From Cordia subcordata (taxonomy: Eukaryota; Streptophyta; Magnoliopsida; Boraginales; Cordiaceae): 64,000 nt of DNA. The notes below the pieces were generated by a model. That model worked only from the letters and a program-made list of their open reading frames with translations, was not told the DNA's origin and made no database searches. The stretch is from positions 4,748,001-4,812,000 of the forward strand of contig JAPTOF010000010.1 of assembly GCA_028554755.1 (NCBI GenBank), given 5' to 3'. Positions 11,569 through 23,732 of the stretch are shown here, in pieces (within the stretch, counting starts at the first letter, position 1; each line of letters starts with the position of its first letter). The position numbers and the translations under genes are program-made.

Positions 11569-12989
11569 CTAGTGGTAAAACCCGTGCGCCGCACGGGTGT
11601 GATATAAATTTTATAATACCAGAATTTATCACTAATAATATTTACTATTGGATTAGTAATGTTCAATTAATCGTATATCTATCTATATATATGTATATAA
11701 AAGTTAAACCTTTTCGAACATTGTGAGAGTGTCACATCAGCGCTTACATGGTATGATTATTTTATTATTTATTATTTTATTTTCTATTATTTCTTATCTT
11801 TATGAATATACATTATTAGCTTTAATTGAAATATTAAATGATCAATCAATTAATGCTTAAGATAAAATTCAATTGTGCACTCTAAAAAATTTATTTATCA
11901 TCTATTATGTATATATTATTAGCATTAAAATTTAATTTTCAATAAATTAATTCTTAAAATAATATTCATTTGTGAAATCTGAGTAAAATTAACGTTTACT
12001 ATTAAAAAATACTTTTTGAGCATTATAAGAGTGTTATATCAACACTTATATGGAAATAAACATTTTATTATTAGCTTATACAATAAATTATTTTTTATTA
12101 TTTATTTTTTATTTTTATTTTTATTATTTTTATCTTTATGGATGTAATAAATTATTAGTTTTAATTAAAAATTTAAATAATCAATCAATTAATGCTTAAA
12201 ATTAATTCATTTGTGAATTCTAAAAGGTTCATTTATTACCATTTATGGATATATATATTTGTATGTATATTCTTAGTTTTAATTTAGAAATTTAATTACT
12301 AATAGATTAATGCTTAAAAGCCTTAAAATATTTTTCATTTGTGAAGTTTAAAAATTAAACCTAAGTAAATTTAACATTTATTATTTGAAAAAATCTATGT
12401 AGAGCACATAATATTTATGACAAAGTTCTTCATATGCTATTAAAAGTAAATAAATTCAACTTAATTTAACATTTTTAGTCAAAAAATAAATTCGTGCAGA
12501 GTACAGATAAAAGTATACTAGTTGAATGAATTTTTACACATTTAAAATTCAATTAATAACTTGACAATAATTTAGATTTTATTCATTGAAAAAATTTACT
12601 TTACATATAAAGAGGGGCTAAAATTAGATAACCTTTTTGCTTTTAAATTGTTGCACACTAAATTTTATATGAAGTTGTATGCGAACAAAATAATTGGAAT
12701 AAAAAATATATTTTAACTCAATCATTAAAAAAATAGTGGAATACAAATTACACATGAAACATTTACAATACGAGAAAAACTTACGGATATCTAGAAGCTT
12801 GGCTTTCCCAAAAAAAAAAAGGGGAGAGAGAGAGAGAAATCATAACTATTGATCATCATTTGAACGAAGGGTGGGATAAAAAGCAACTTGAAAAGGAAAA
12901 GATAAAAAGCAACGTGAAGGCTGAGAAAGAAAAGTTTGGGCGGGAATTTGATTCCCAATATTGGCAGCCCAAATAGTATTATGCATAGA
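11569..12989 (-). mobile_element. Helitron-like non-autonomous element
   Basis: On the - strand the element begins TCTATGCATAATAC at about 12,989 and ends with a GC-rich hairpin (stem ACCCGTGCG, 11,580-11,598) followed 7 nt later by CTAG (11,569-11,572). That is the usual Helitron 3' signature. The homologous sequence downstream of GST1 (about 5725-5765) lacks it, giving an approximate empty site. The interior is AT-rich with degenerate repeats about 300 bp apart (near 11,716 and 12,018). No coding capacity. The exact ends are uncertain by a few bases. Confidence 0.6.
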
Positions 12990-13581
12990 ATAATTCAAGA
13001 TCTGATACAATTATTCTAGAGCTCATGAATATTAATCAATGCGAAAAAAGATTGTATTACTTTAGCAATGAAGATTAAAAAAAAGTAGATAAATACACAA
13101 AATAAAGTACTTTCCCAGTTTATAAAAAATTTAATGTAATTCTTAAATGTTACTTTTATATACTGATAAAATAATATAAATCATAATTACCAGTTTTTGG
13201 GAAAAAAATTAGTGAAGAATTACACAGAAATATTTATTTTGAAATGAGTAAAATACATTTTACTGGCTATATTTTACAAAAATAGGATAAGATCTCTTGA
13301 AGTTTCAAAACTTGTTTATACTCATATAGTTTTAAAAAATATTGAAAATTAACCTTTATAATCTTAAAATTAGTACATATTCCATGATCATTTTACACCA
13401 ACAGCAGTCAATGTGCAACACTTTAATTTGAAACTACAAATACATATATACTAACTTTGAAATCATATGTGATTTTACGTTAAAATATATTTTACTCTTT
13501 CAAAATTACTCATCCCATTTATATGAAAAAAGAAAACTAAAGAGATACGAAAACGATCTTCAACTAATCCACTACCTTCAA

Positions 13582-13765
13582 TTTTAACAGGTAATAATTG
13601 AATTCTTTAAAATTAACCTCACATAAAGCCTCCTTCTTTATAAACTATTTTCCAGATATTAATTCCACTATTTTTAACTGGAAATAATTGAATTCTTTAA
13701 AATTAACCTCACATAAAGCCGCCTTCTTTGACTATGACCATAAACTATTTTCTAGATATTAGTTC
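13582..13765 (+). repeat. Tandem duplication in the GST3 upstream region
   Basis: A roughly 90-bp block (containing AATAATTGAATTCTTTAAAA and CCTCACATAAAGCC) occurs twice here but once upstream of GST2 and GST4. It lies 90-270 bp before the GST3 ATG, so it could affect promoter strength. Confidence 0.75.
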
Positions 13766-13808
13766 CACGAGCTGCCGTTGCTTAAAAGTCAATCACCCAA
13801 AAGCACTT

Positions 13809-13819
13809 ATTATATAAAA
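13809..13819 (+). promoter_or_regulatory. GST3 TATA box
   Basis: ATTATATAAAA, about 37 bp before the ATG, identical in position to GST2. Confidence 0.6.
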
Positions 13820-13855
13820 CGCACGTAGTTGATGGCTTGCAGAAAAACATAACAA

Positions 13856-15477
13856 ATGGAAAACAACAAAGGGGTAAAGCTTTTGGGTTATTGGGTGAGT
13901 CCATTTGTGCAGAGAGTGAAATGGGCGTTGAAGATTAAGGGTGTAAGTTATGAGTATCTTGAAGATGATATATTCAACAAGAGTCCTTTGCTCTTGAAAT
14001 TGAATCCTGTCCACAAAAAGGTCCCTGTGCTTGTTCATGATGAGAAAGTGTTACCTGAATCCTTTATCATCTTAGAGTACATCGATGAGACATGGAAGGA
14101 GACACCACCATTGCTGCCTCAAGATCCTTATGAAAGAGCCATGGCACGTTTTTGGGCTAGATTTGCCGAAGAAAAGGTAATTAAATACTTTCCTTATGTT
14201 AGCATTAGAATTTAGTTAACAAAAAGTTTTTGAGTCTTAGAGGGTGTTTGGCTGTTGCTTTTCCTAAACTGCTTATAAGTACTTGATATTTAATTATAAG
14301 CGATTGATGCTTATAAGAAGTGTTTGATATTTATAAACAAATGACAAATAAATAAATAAGTATTTGGACAAAATATACTTATTAATTGTTGACATGTCTA
14401 GCAAATAATATGCTTACAAGTGGTTGCTTTTATTAAAACGATTGAAAAGAACTTTTTATTAGAATAGGAGATTGTTACTTTTTTTTTTGATATTGTCATT
14501 TGTTTATTTGATCAAACCACGTTACATATAAGGATGTAAAAAAAGTTGGATTATTTGCTCTTTTTTACCTTCTCATCATTTTTCATTTTTTACCTATGAG
14601 CAAGTTTGATCTACTCATAGGCAAAGCCAAACACTCTACTACTCAGCTAATCTTGTATGTTGTTACTCATTTAAAAGAATATATTAACGTTCAAAGTTCA
14701 ACTTATGCTCTATTTGTTATAAGTTTATTATAAAATTTTTTTTAATAGAAAAGTATAATTTATTTTGAATTTTCATAATATTCTTGTGATAAGATATCTT
14801 ATTTTGTAGTCGTGAAAAATAAAACAATAGATAAATTGCCTATATTTTATAAGTTAAAAAGTATAATTTTTTTTGAGTTTTTATAAGATATTTGTGATAA
14901 GATGTCTTATATTTTATAAGATAAAATAAACATTTTTTTCTTTGTTCCAAACACAGCATTAGTCCGAAAGAGATGAACTTGTTGAAACCATAATTACTAG
15001 CTCGTTTTCGACTCTTTAACTTTTTAAATGAGACGATCAATTAATATCAATTTATCAATTACTTCCATGCCTCAAGCACAGGTTCTAGCAGCGGCATTTG
15101 GAGCTACATGTTCCCGAGGTGATGAACAAGAAAAAGCTGTGAAATCAACCATGGAAGCCTTGGAAAAAATCGAGCAGGAGCTTAAAGGGAAGAAATTCTT
15201 TGGAGGTGAAACAATTGGATATTTGGATATCGTAATGGGATGGATTGCTTATCTTTTACCAACTTGGGAAGAGGTTGGATCCGTGAAGATTCTTGACCCT
15301 TCAAAATTCCCAGCAATCAGTGAATGGATTCATAATTTTCTCAACCACCCCATAGTCAAGGATGACCTTCCAGCTAAAGACAAAGCGGTTGCCTATTTTG
15401 AGGAGAGAAGCAAATATAGGACCCGTTTGGATTGGCTTTCTTCAAAAGCGTTTTTTTTAACAGCTTTTAAAAAATAA
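13856..15477 (+). CDS. Tau-class glutathione S-transferase, GST3, with MITE-derived C-terminus
   Basis: Exon 1 is 13,856-14,176 and exon 2 is 15,082-15,477, giving 238 aa. The GST fold is complete through [25 protein letters not shown]; Ser15, [10 protein letters not shown] and LPES are intact. The last residues differ from its sisters: a Tourist-like MITE entered exon 2 at 15,419 with an ATA duplication. The usual IAALYGRTI ending is replaced by about 18 residues from the MITE ([19 protein letters not shown]) before a stop. The displaced codons survive after the MITE at about 15,652-15,682. The C-terminus of tau GSTs contributes to the hydrophobic substrate pocket, so activity may be changed; this is inference. 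The intron carries the same two MITEs as GST2. Confidence 0.88.
14241..14636. mobile_element. MITE in the GST3 intron (orthologous to 6906-7312)
   Basis: Same terminal repeats and position as in GST2, with small indels. Confidence 0.65.
14706..14959. mobile_element. AT-rich MITE in the GST3 intron (orthologous to 7384-7621)
   Basis: Same ends (GCTCTATTTGTTATAAG, CCAAACACAGCATTAG) and position as in GST2. Confidence 0.5.
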
Positions 15478-15651
15478 CTTTTTTTTAAAAGTTGAAAATT
15501 TTGGTTTTTAGAAAAAGTTTTATTTGAATTTTTTTTCTTTTAAATTTTTAATTTTTTTGGAAATCAAATCAAATAGTTATTGCAAATTTAATGTAACTAT
15601 TACAGAAAAAAAAATATTTTTTTAAAAAATAAAGCCAATCCAAACAGGCCC
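15419..15651. mobile_element. Tourist-like MITE inside GST3 exon 2
   Basis: A 233-bp element with ends GGACCCGTTTGGATTGGCTT and AAGCCAATCCAAACAGGCCC, flanked by ATA at 15,416-15,418 and 15,652-15,654. GST2 and GST4 have the empty site at the homologous coding position. It supplies the stop codon now used by GST3. Confidence 0.9.
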
Positions 15652-16249
15652 ATATTGCTGCCCTCTATGGACGTACAATCTGGTTTCTGCTTGTGTTCCT
15701 TGCTTATAAAATAAGTTGAAACTTCAGCTCCTGTTAGAAAAAGGACTTGTTAGTTTTCACGTATTAATCTGCGTTATTGTTCTTGCTGCACCCAAAATAA
15801 AAGTTAGTGAGAGACATTTCTTCTTCTTCTTCTTCTTTTTTTTTTTTTGTAAATACTGATAAACATTCAAATAAACATTTCCAAAGGTACTCTTAGGAGA
15901 TCGAGTGCATTTTATTTTATCTATCGGAGTAACATGCCTGGTGTTTATTTTAAATATTATGTCATGTCATATTCTGTAATTATCGTATTTTGACGGTTAC
16001 GTCTTATCTATATATTCTAGTTTGGTACATTTGTGAAGCTCAAATTTCCCCACTTTATACCGATTCAAGCATCTTTTCAAGTCTATGTTTCAGACGTCCA
16101 CAGATGAAGCAGAATCCACTAAGCTTTTCATATTTGAAATGAATCCGAAGATCCTGCATACCTGGTATTGGAAATAAAGTAACTAATTAGACAAATTAAT
16201 TGGAATGACGTGTATGCATCTTATCCTATATATCAATCTATCTGATGGA

Positions 16250-16810
16250 GATGTTCAGTCGATCACAAGCAGAAGTTACTTGGACTGTTGTGAGAGAGCT
16301 CACGGTAAAAATTGATAACCTGCGGAGTTTAGAGGAGCTTTAATGGGGTGATAGATCTCGAAATAGCTGGTTAAAGATGGGGGATTGAAATTCTAGCTAT
16401 TTCCATGCTTCCACCAGATGGAGACATGCCCTGAATAGGATTGTTTGTCTCAAAAAGGAAGCTGGAAATTGGACGAATGATTACCCTCAGGTCAAGTAGA
16501 CCATCTGTAAATTTTTCAGAGAGATGTATTCTACAGTGGGGAAAAGGAACATCGAACCAGTGTTAGAATGTATTGAACCGTGCATTTCAGAGTCGGAGGG
16601 GGATAATCTCAGCCTGATTAAACCTTTTTTGAAATATGAAATCAACGCGACTGTTTCGAGCCTTGGAGCCTCAAAAGCCCTGGCCCCAGATGGGTTTAAT
16701 AGTAAATTTTTCCATCATTTTTGGAATCTCAAGGAAAATGACTTTTGGAATGCTTTCAATTGTATCTTTAATGGAAATTCCTCTATTGGCATTATAAATG
16801 AAACTAGTTA
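16250..16810 (+). mobile_element. LINE (L1-type) fragment, copy 2
   Basis: Same fragment as copy 1, placed after GST3 and ending at the same breakpoint (after GNSSIGIINETS). It is more diverged: stops replace the Glu-Asp and Lys codons near 16,341, 16,386 and 16,497. One open stretch, 16,524-16,811, keeps SLGASKALAPDGFNSKFFHH. Confidence 0.8.
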
Positions 16811-17420
16811 ATTATACTTTGTATTCCGACCTATATGTCTTATATTCCCTAATACTATCAAAATTAACTAATTACTCCTTGAATTTCTTAAAAGTTTTTA
16901 AAATACCCTCTTAAATTTCTAAAAGCGTAAAAAACACCCCCTAAACTATATGTCGACAGGGAGTATTTTGCACACTTTTAAAAATTTTAAAAGGATAATT
17001 AGTTAGTTTTGATACTATAAAAGTATGATACACGTATATTAAAATATGAGGAGATAATTAATTAATTTTAATATTTTAAGTGATATGATATAAATATGTC
17101 AAAATATAAAAAAATAACATGCAATTTACTCATTATTTTCGTCATCTTTATCCTGAAGCTATATCTCGATAACTTTGCATTGGGATGGTTGGTCTGCTTC
17201 TGTTTTCCAGTCCTGATCAATATATACGATGAATTATTAGTGGACAGGTGGACCATAAGTACTCGTTGAAAAGCCACCTCAGGGCCCTGATCTTTTACAA
17301 TAATACTCACCAACAATCAGCAGTGGTCACATTACCTAGGTTTGCTTTACACCGAAAAATATCTTCAAAATTTCGTTTTCATGGAGCTCTAGTTTGTCTT
17401 TCCCGACTCTGCCATTTTTT
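16811..17420. repeat. Duplicated non-coding sequence, third unit
   Basis: Matches 9419-9975 and 10,380-10,950, including the block shared with 1-140. No gene seen. After about 17,415 it joins directly to the GST4 upstream region, so this unit has no GST1-type gene. Confidence 0.65.
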
Positions 17421-17760
17421 ATTTCAAATACATATACATCAACAGGAGTTAATGTACAACAGTTTAATTTTAAACTACAAATACATATATATCAATTTTG
17501 AAATTATATAAAATTTTACGTTAAAATACATTTTACTCTTTCAAAATTACTCATCCCATTTATATGAAAAAAGAAAACTAAAGAGATTCAAAAACGATCT
17601 TCAACTAATCCACTACCTTTAATTTTAACCGAAAATAATTGAATTCTTTAAAATTAACCTCACATAAAGCCTCCTTCTTTAACTATGACCATAAACTATT
17701 TTCCAGATATTAATTCCACGAGCCGCCGTTGCTTAGAAGTCAATCACCCAGAAGCACTTA

Positions 17761-17770
17761 TTATATAAAA
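17761..17770 (+). promoter_or_regulatory. GST4 TATA box
   Basis: TTATATAAAA, about 37 bp before the ATG, conserved with GST2 and GST3. Confidence 0.6.
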
Positions 17771-17806
17771 AGCACCTAGTTGATGGCTTGCAGAAAAACA
17801 TAACAG

Positions 17807-19669
17807 ATGGAAAACAACAAAGGGGTAAAGCTTTTGGGTTATTGGCTGAGTCCATTTGTGCACAGAGTGAAATGGGCGCTGAAGATTAAGGGTGTAAGTT
17901 ATGAGTATCTTGAAGATGATATATTCAATAAGAGCACTTTGCTCTTGAAATTGAATCCTATCCACAAAAAGGTCCCTGTGCTTGTTCATGATGAGAAAGT
18001 ATTACCTGAATCCTTGATCATCTTAGAGTACATCGATGAGACATGGAAGGAGACACCATCATTGCTGCCTCAAGATCCTTATGAAAGAGCCATGGCACGT
18101 TTTTGGGCTAGATTTGCCGAAGAAAAGGTAATTATATACTTTCCTTGTGTTAGTATTAGAATTTGGTTAACAAAAAGGTTTCGAGTCTTAGAGGCTGTTT
18201 GGCTTTGCTTTTCCTAAACTGCTTATCAGTACTTAATTTTTAGAGGGTGTTTTGCTTTGCTTATTTTGGATACTTATAAGCACAAAAAAAAAGTACCATT
18301 TTATATACTTTTTGTTATTTATGTGTTTATAAGTACCAAATAAACAAAGCCAAACACTCTCTTAGAGGGTGTTTTGCTTTACTTATTTAGTTACTTATAA
18401 GTATTTAAAAAAAATATATTTTATAATTTTTTATTATTTAAGTGCTTAGAAGCAAAAAATAAACAAAGCCAAACACCTTTTTAATTATAAGCAATTGATG
18501 CTTATAAGCACTATTTGATACATATAAGCAAATGACAAATAAATAAACAAGTATTTGGACAAAATATATTTATTGACTATTGACATTTCTAGCAAATATT
18601 ATGCTTATAAGTGCTTATTTTTATTAAAATGACTAAAAAGAACTTTTCATTAGAGTAGGAGATTGTTGCCCTTTTTTTTTTTTAATGATAGAGTCATTTG
18701 TTTATTTAATTAAGCCACCTTACATATAAGGTTGTAAAAAAGTTGGGGTTATTGCTCTTTTTTACCTTATTGAATATATCATTTTACTTTTTTAACATAT
18801 GAGCAAGTTTGATCTACTCACAGGCAAAGCCAAACACTCTCACACTCGGCTAATCTTGTATGTTGTTACTCATTTAAAAGAATATATTAACGTACAAAGT
18901 TCAACTTATGCTCTATTTGTTACAAGTTTATTATAAATTTTTTTTATATATAGAAAAATATAGTTTATTTTGAGTTTTTATACTTATGATAAGATGACTT
19001 ATTTATAGTCATGAAAAATAATACAAAAAAAAATTATTTATATTTTATAAGATAAAAAGTATGATTTCTTTTGAATTTTTATAAAATTCTTGTGATAAAA
19101 TGTCTTATATTTTAGAAGATAAAATGTCTTATATTTTAGAAGATAAAATAAGTATTTTTTCCTTTATTCCAAACACAGCATTAGTCCGAAAGAGATGAAC
19201 TTGTTGAAACCATAATTACTAGCTCATTTTCGACTCTTTAACTTTTTAAATGAGACGATTAATTAATATCAATTTATCAATTACTTCCATGCCTCAAATA
19301 CAGGTTCGAGAAGCGGCATTTCTAGCTATGTGGTCCCGAGGTGATGAACAAGAAAAAGCTGTGACATCAGCCATTGAAGCCTTGGAAAAAATGGAGCAGG
19401 AGCTTAAAGGGAAGAAATTCTTTGGAGGTGAAACAATTGGATATTTAGATCTCGTTATAGGATGGATTGCTTATATTTTACCATGTTGGGAAGAGGTTGG
19501 TTCCGTGAAGATTCTTGACCCTTCAAAATTCCCAGCAATCAGTGAATGGATTCATAATTTTCTCAACCACCCCATAGTCAAGGATGACCTTCCAGCTAAA
19601 GACAAAGCGGTTGCCTATTTTGCCGAGAGAAGAAAATATATTCCTGCCCTGTATGGACGTACAATCTGA
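17807..19669 (+). CDS. Tau-class glutathione S-transferase, GST4 (two exons)
   Basis: Exon 1 is 17,807-18,127 and exon 2 is 19,304-19,669, with GT-AG borders; 228 aa. Differences from GST2 in exon 1 include YWLSPF in place of YWVSPF (Ser15 kept) and NKSTLLLK in place of NKSPLLLK. Exon 2 has [20 protein letters not shown] and ends IPALYGRTI. The intron is longer (1.18 kb) because two extra small MITEs nest inside the shared one. The LINE that follows is the longest copy. All catalytic and glutathione-site motifs are intact; predicted functional. Confidence 0.92.
18192..18840. mobile_element. MITE in the GST4 intron, with nested copies
   Basis: Same element as in GST2 and GST3, its left end reading GAGGCTGTTTGGCTTTGC. 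It is interrupted near 18,240 by two small related elements (18,242-18,359 and 18,364-18,478). Confidence 0.6.
18242..18478. mobile_element. Two adjacent small nested MITEs
   Basis: Each is about 115 bp, begins AGAGGGTGTTTTGCTTT and ends AAACAAAGCCAAACAC. GST2 and GST3 lack them, so they arrived after GST4 separated. Confidence 0.65.
18907..19180. mobile_element. AT-rich MITE in the GST4 intron (orthologous to 7384-7621)
   Basis: Same ends and position as in GST2, with an extra internal duplication of the ATGTCTTATATTTTAGAAG core. Confidence 0.5.
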
Positions 19670-20099
19670 TTTCAGCTTGTGTTTCTTGCTTATAAAATAA
19701 ATTGAAACTTCAGCTTCTGTTAGAAAAAGGACTTGTTAGTTTTCATGTATTAATCTGCGTTATTGTTCTTGCTGCACTCAAAATAAAAGTTAGTGAGTGA
19801 CATTTCTTTTTCCTTTTTTTAAATACTCATAAACATTCAAATAAACATTTCCTAAAGTACTCTTAGGAGATCAAGTGTATTTTATTTTATCTATTCTAGT
19901 AACATGTCTTGTGTTTATTTTAAATATTATGTCTTGTCATATTCTGTAATTAATCTTTTTTTGATGGTTACGTCGTACCTATATATTCTATTCTAGCTAG
20001 GTACAGTTGTGTGATTGGTGTGTTGATCATAGAGCAATGTGATGTGTTGGCATGGATTAATATATAGGATAAGATGCATAGATGTCATTCCAGTACTTA

Positions 20100-20297
20100 A
20101 GGTCTGTTTGAATTGATATTTTTTTTAAAATTTTTTTTTAAAAAAAATTATATTAAATTTGTAATAATTATTTGATTTGATTTTTAAAAAAGTTAAAACT
20201 CTGAAAAAGTTTAAAAACAGTTTTTTTAAAAGTCAGAATTTTTAACTTTTTTTTTTTTAAAAAAATACTTTTAAAAAAAATCAATTCCAACAAGCCC
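20100..20297. mobile_element. Tourist-like MITE with TTA target duplication
   Basis: Ends AGGTCTGTTTGAATTGAT and TCAATTCCAACAAGCCC, flanked by TTA at 20,097-20,099 and 20,298-20,300. Confidence 0.8.
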
Positions 20298-21699
20298 TTA
20301 ATTTGTATTATTTGATTTTAGGAGGACCGCATCTTATCCTATATATCAATCTATCTGATGGAGATGTTGAGTGGATCACACGCAGAAGCTAATTGGAATG
20401 TTGTGAGAGAGCTCACAGTAAAAATTGATAACCTGTGAAGTTTGGAGGAGTTTTATTTGGGTGATAGATCTCGAAATAGCTGGTTAAAGATGGAGGATCA
20501 GAATTCTAGATATTTCCATGCTTCCACCAGATGGAGACGTGCCCTGAATAGGATTGTTTGCCTCCAAAAGGAAGATGGAAATTGGACGAATGATTACCCT
20601 CAGATCAAGGAAACCATCTATAAATTTTTCAGAGAGATGTATTCTATAGTGGGGGAAATGAACATCCAATCAGTGTTGGAATGTATTGAACCGTGCATTT
20701 CAGAGTCAGAGGGGGATAATCTCAGCCTGATTAAACCTTTTTCTAAATATGAAATCAACGCGGCTGTTTCGAGCCTTGGAGCCTCTAAAGCCCCGGGCCC
20801 AGATGGGTTAAATGGTAAGTTTTTCCATCATTTTTGGAATCTCAAGGAAAATGATTTTTCGAATGCTTTCAATTGTATCTTTAACGGAAATTCCTCTGTT
20901 GGCATTACAAATGAAACAAATATTGCTTTAATCCCAAAGATTAAACATCCCTAATGCCCAAATGAGTTCCGCCCCATCAGATGCTCAAACTTTGTGTACA
21001 AAATGTTTGCAAAAGTGCTTTCGAATAGATTTCACCTCCTTATGGAGAAGATTATAACCCCATCTCAAACAGCTTTTATTCGTGGTGGATTTATTCAAGA
21101 CAATATTCTCATTGCCCAAGAGGCTGTTTTTTGGATAAAGAAGAAAAGAAAATCGTCTAAGGGATATGGTATTTTAAAAATGGATATGAGTAAAGCGTAT
21201 AATAGGGTTGACTGGGATTTTCTAGAAGGAGTTCTTTCTAAATTAGGGTTTCATGCTAAATGAATTAATTATATTACGGACTGTGTTTCTTCTGTGTATT
21301 ACAGGATTTTGATTAGTAGTTCCCCTGAAGAAAAACTTATCCCTTCCAGAGGACTTCGACAAGGCGACTCCTTGTCACCTTTTCTATTCTTAGTTCTCTC
21401 TCGGGCTTTGTCAAGTTTGATGAATTGCTAGCTTAGTAGAAATCAACTCCCCGGGTTGAAGTTCGCTAAGAATTGTCCCCCTTACACATCGGCTCCTTGT
21501 GGATGACTCGGTTTCCTTTTTCAGGGCAAACTACAAGGGATCTGGTGCTATATAAGACACCCTCTATAAATGCTATTTTGTTTCGGGCCAATCACTAAAC
21601 CTCAACAAATCAATTCTTGCTTTTAGCCCAAACACTTTCAGCGGAACAAAAAAAGGTATTGCTGACATCCTTAAACCCCTTATAATTTTTTTTTACTAT

Positions 21700-22700
21700 C
21701 GCTTTACCTATTAGACGGTTTAATCCCCTAGAGACGCCCGTAGGGTCTATCTCATGGCAGTATGAGGTTCTAGAAAGACCTGATTCTAAAAGTCGATTCT
21801 CTCGCGGTAATTACTCAGTTAAATTATTTGTTTATACAGGAGATCTGGTTACCACTATTTTTAGATTAATTAAATGAATCTATTTGGCTACTCATCATCA
21901 AGTAATTAAATAATCGTCGATAAATTAAAAAATCACAAGATAATATTAATTATTAAAACAGTAGACCCACAAATACTAAAATAAAAATGAAAGGATAGAA
22001 TCAGTTAGATCTCACGGAATTGAAGAATCAAAATTTGGATTAACCCTTGGCTAGAATGAAATTTAGAACTCTATAGACATGGAACAGATGCCTAAAGAGA
22101 AAACCCTGCTGCAAAATATTTTCTAAATAAAAGTCTAGATACTTGAAAATGGGAGTTAGCTAAGATGGCCCATTCATGGCAAGACTTCATTGTATCCTTT
22201 CTCTCCATATCCACTTTGTTTAATGTTGAGGATACTCTACGAAACATGCGTAGGAGAAATTCTTAATTAGAGTTCTTCTTAGATAAGAAACTCTTTAAAT
22301 GCTAAGAAAAATAAAAAAGTAAAAATCCTTAATAAAAATTCTTGATGAAATAAAAGTCTTCTATAATTAATGTCCTTTCTTTAAAAAATATGGCAAGTCT
22401 TCAATGCAATTCTTTTCTAAAAGTGCTCTAAAAATATCTCTACGCTCCAATCAAAGCTCGGTCAATCCCACGTAGGCTTTGCATGGTATTTTTTAAGATG
22501 GCAGAATCAATTTTATTCGTTACAAATACATCCAAAAGTCCCTTGAATCTATATATAATGCTTCCAACTCATTCTTCTAAGTATAAACATGCAAAAATAT
22601 ATAAAAAGTGCCAATTAAGAAGCATCCAATTACATAATTAAGTGCATATAATTATGAATTGAATGATTATTTTGGACTTGCCACACAACAAGAAACTACT
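21700..22700. other. Non-coding stretch within the LINE
   Basis: Similarity to LINE coding sequence fades near 21,700-21,890 and returns near 22,700. The stretch is AT-rich, with no recognised element. The 10-bp repeat TACTCAGTTA at 21,812-21,821 and 22,697-22,706 could be a target duplication, but a chance match is possible at this length. Confidence 0.35.
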
Positions 22701-23732
22701 CAGTTAGATCGGGCTACTGGAAAGCATTGAGTTGGACGCACCTAGCGCCTAAAGAAGTTCAATAGGGGCAAGCTCATCTTTTCAAGTTCCGAAAGAGATG
22801 TGGGATCTGATTTGGAAGTTGGATGCTCCTTCTAAGGTCCAAGTTTTCTTATGGAAGGGGGGTCACAATGCGAGGCCGACTTGAAGTAATCTTTCCAAAA
22901 GGAAGTGTGTGGATTCCCCTCGTTGCCCCGATATGCGAAGAAGAGGAAGAAACCGTCGAACATGCTTTACTTACTTGTCTGTGGGTGCAAAAATTCTAGT
23001 GGGCATCTACAATCCAAATAGTGATATCCAAAGAAGGTGTCTCAAAATTTGCTTGGTAGTTCTTGAACATCATGGACAAAGCTTGTACACGAGGTGAAAA
23101 TAAATCGGTGTTAGCTGGACAGATTACTTTGTTATGTTGGCAAGCTTGGAAGGAGAGAAACAAGTCTTGTTTTGATATCCTTCCCCTTAGTCTTTTAGGG
23201 GCTTTGATCACGACTCGAAGTACGAATGGCGAGTGGCAGAAAAGTGCAAAGAAGTTCAATCCCATGCCCATCCATAATCAAGTGAACACCGTTATTAGTC
23301 AGTGGACTCCACTAAGTAGAAATTCTGTGAAGATAAAAGTTGATGCTTCTTTCAAAGGTGCTGGTAAGGCAGCAGTGGCTTTCATCGTTAGGAAGGAAGA
23401 TAGGACCCTAGTCTTTGGTCAAACAGATCTTATCTCTTATTTGTCGATTTGTGAAGCTGAGGCATTAGCTTTTTGTAATGCCTATATCTTTGTGAGCCAT
23501 TGGAATTTAGTTAGCGTCATCTTTGAGTGCGACGCAGAGGTGGTCCTCAAAGTAATTTTTTCTCTAGGAGTGACTTTTCCATGGAAGTTGCGCCCGATAG
23601 TGGAGGACATAAAAAAAAAAAAACCGCTGCTGAAAATTTTTTGTTTAATTTTCAATGCATTCATAGGACTGCCAATAGACTCTGGGATTGGGTGGTAAAA
23701 GAAAAAATTAGGAATTGCTTGTATGTAGACTA

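Noticed and set aside
17068..17316. Open frame of 82 codons in duplicated non-coding DNA
   Set aside because: The homologous sequence in the other duplicates does not keep the frame, and no family is recognisable.
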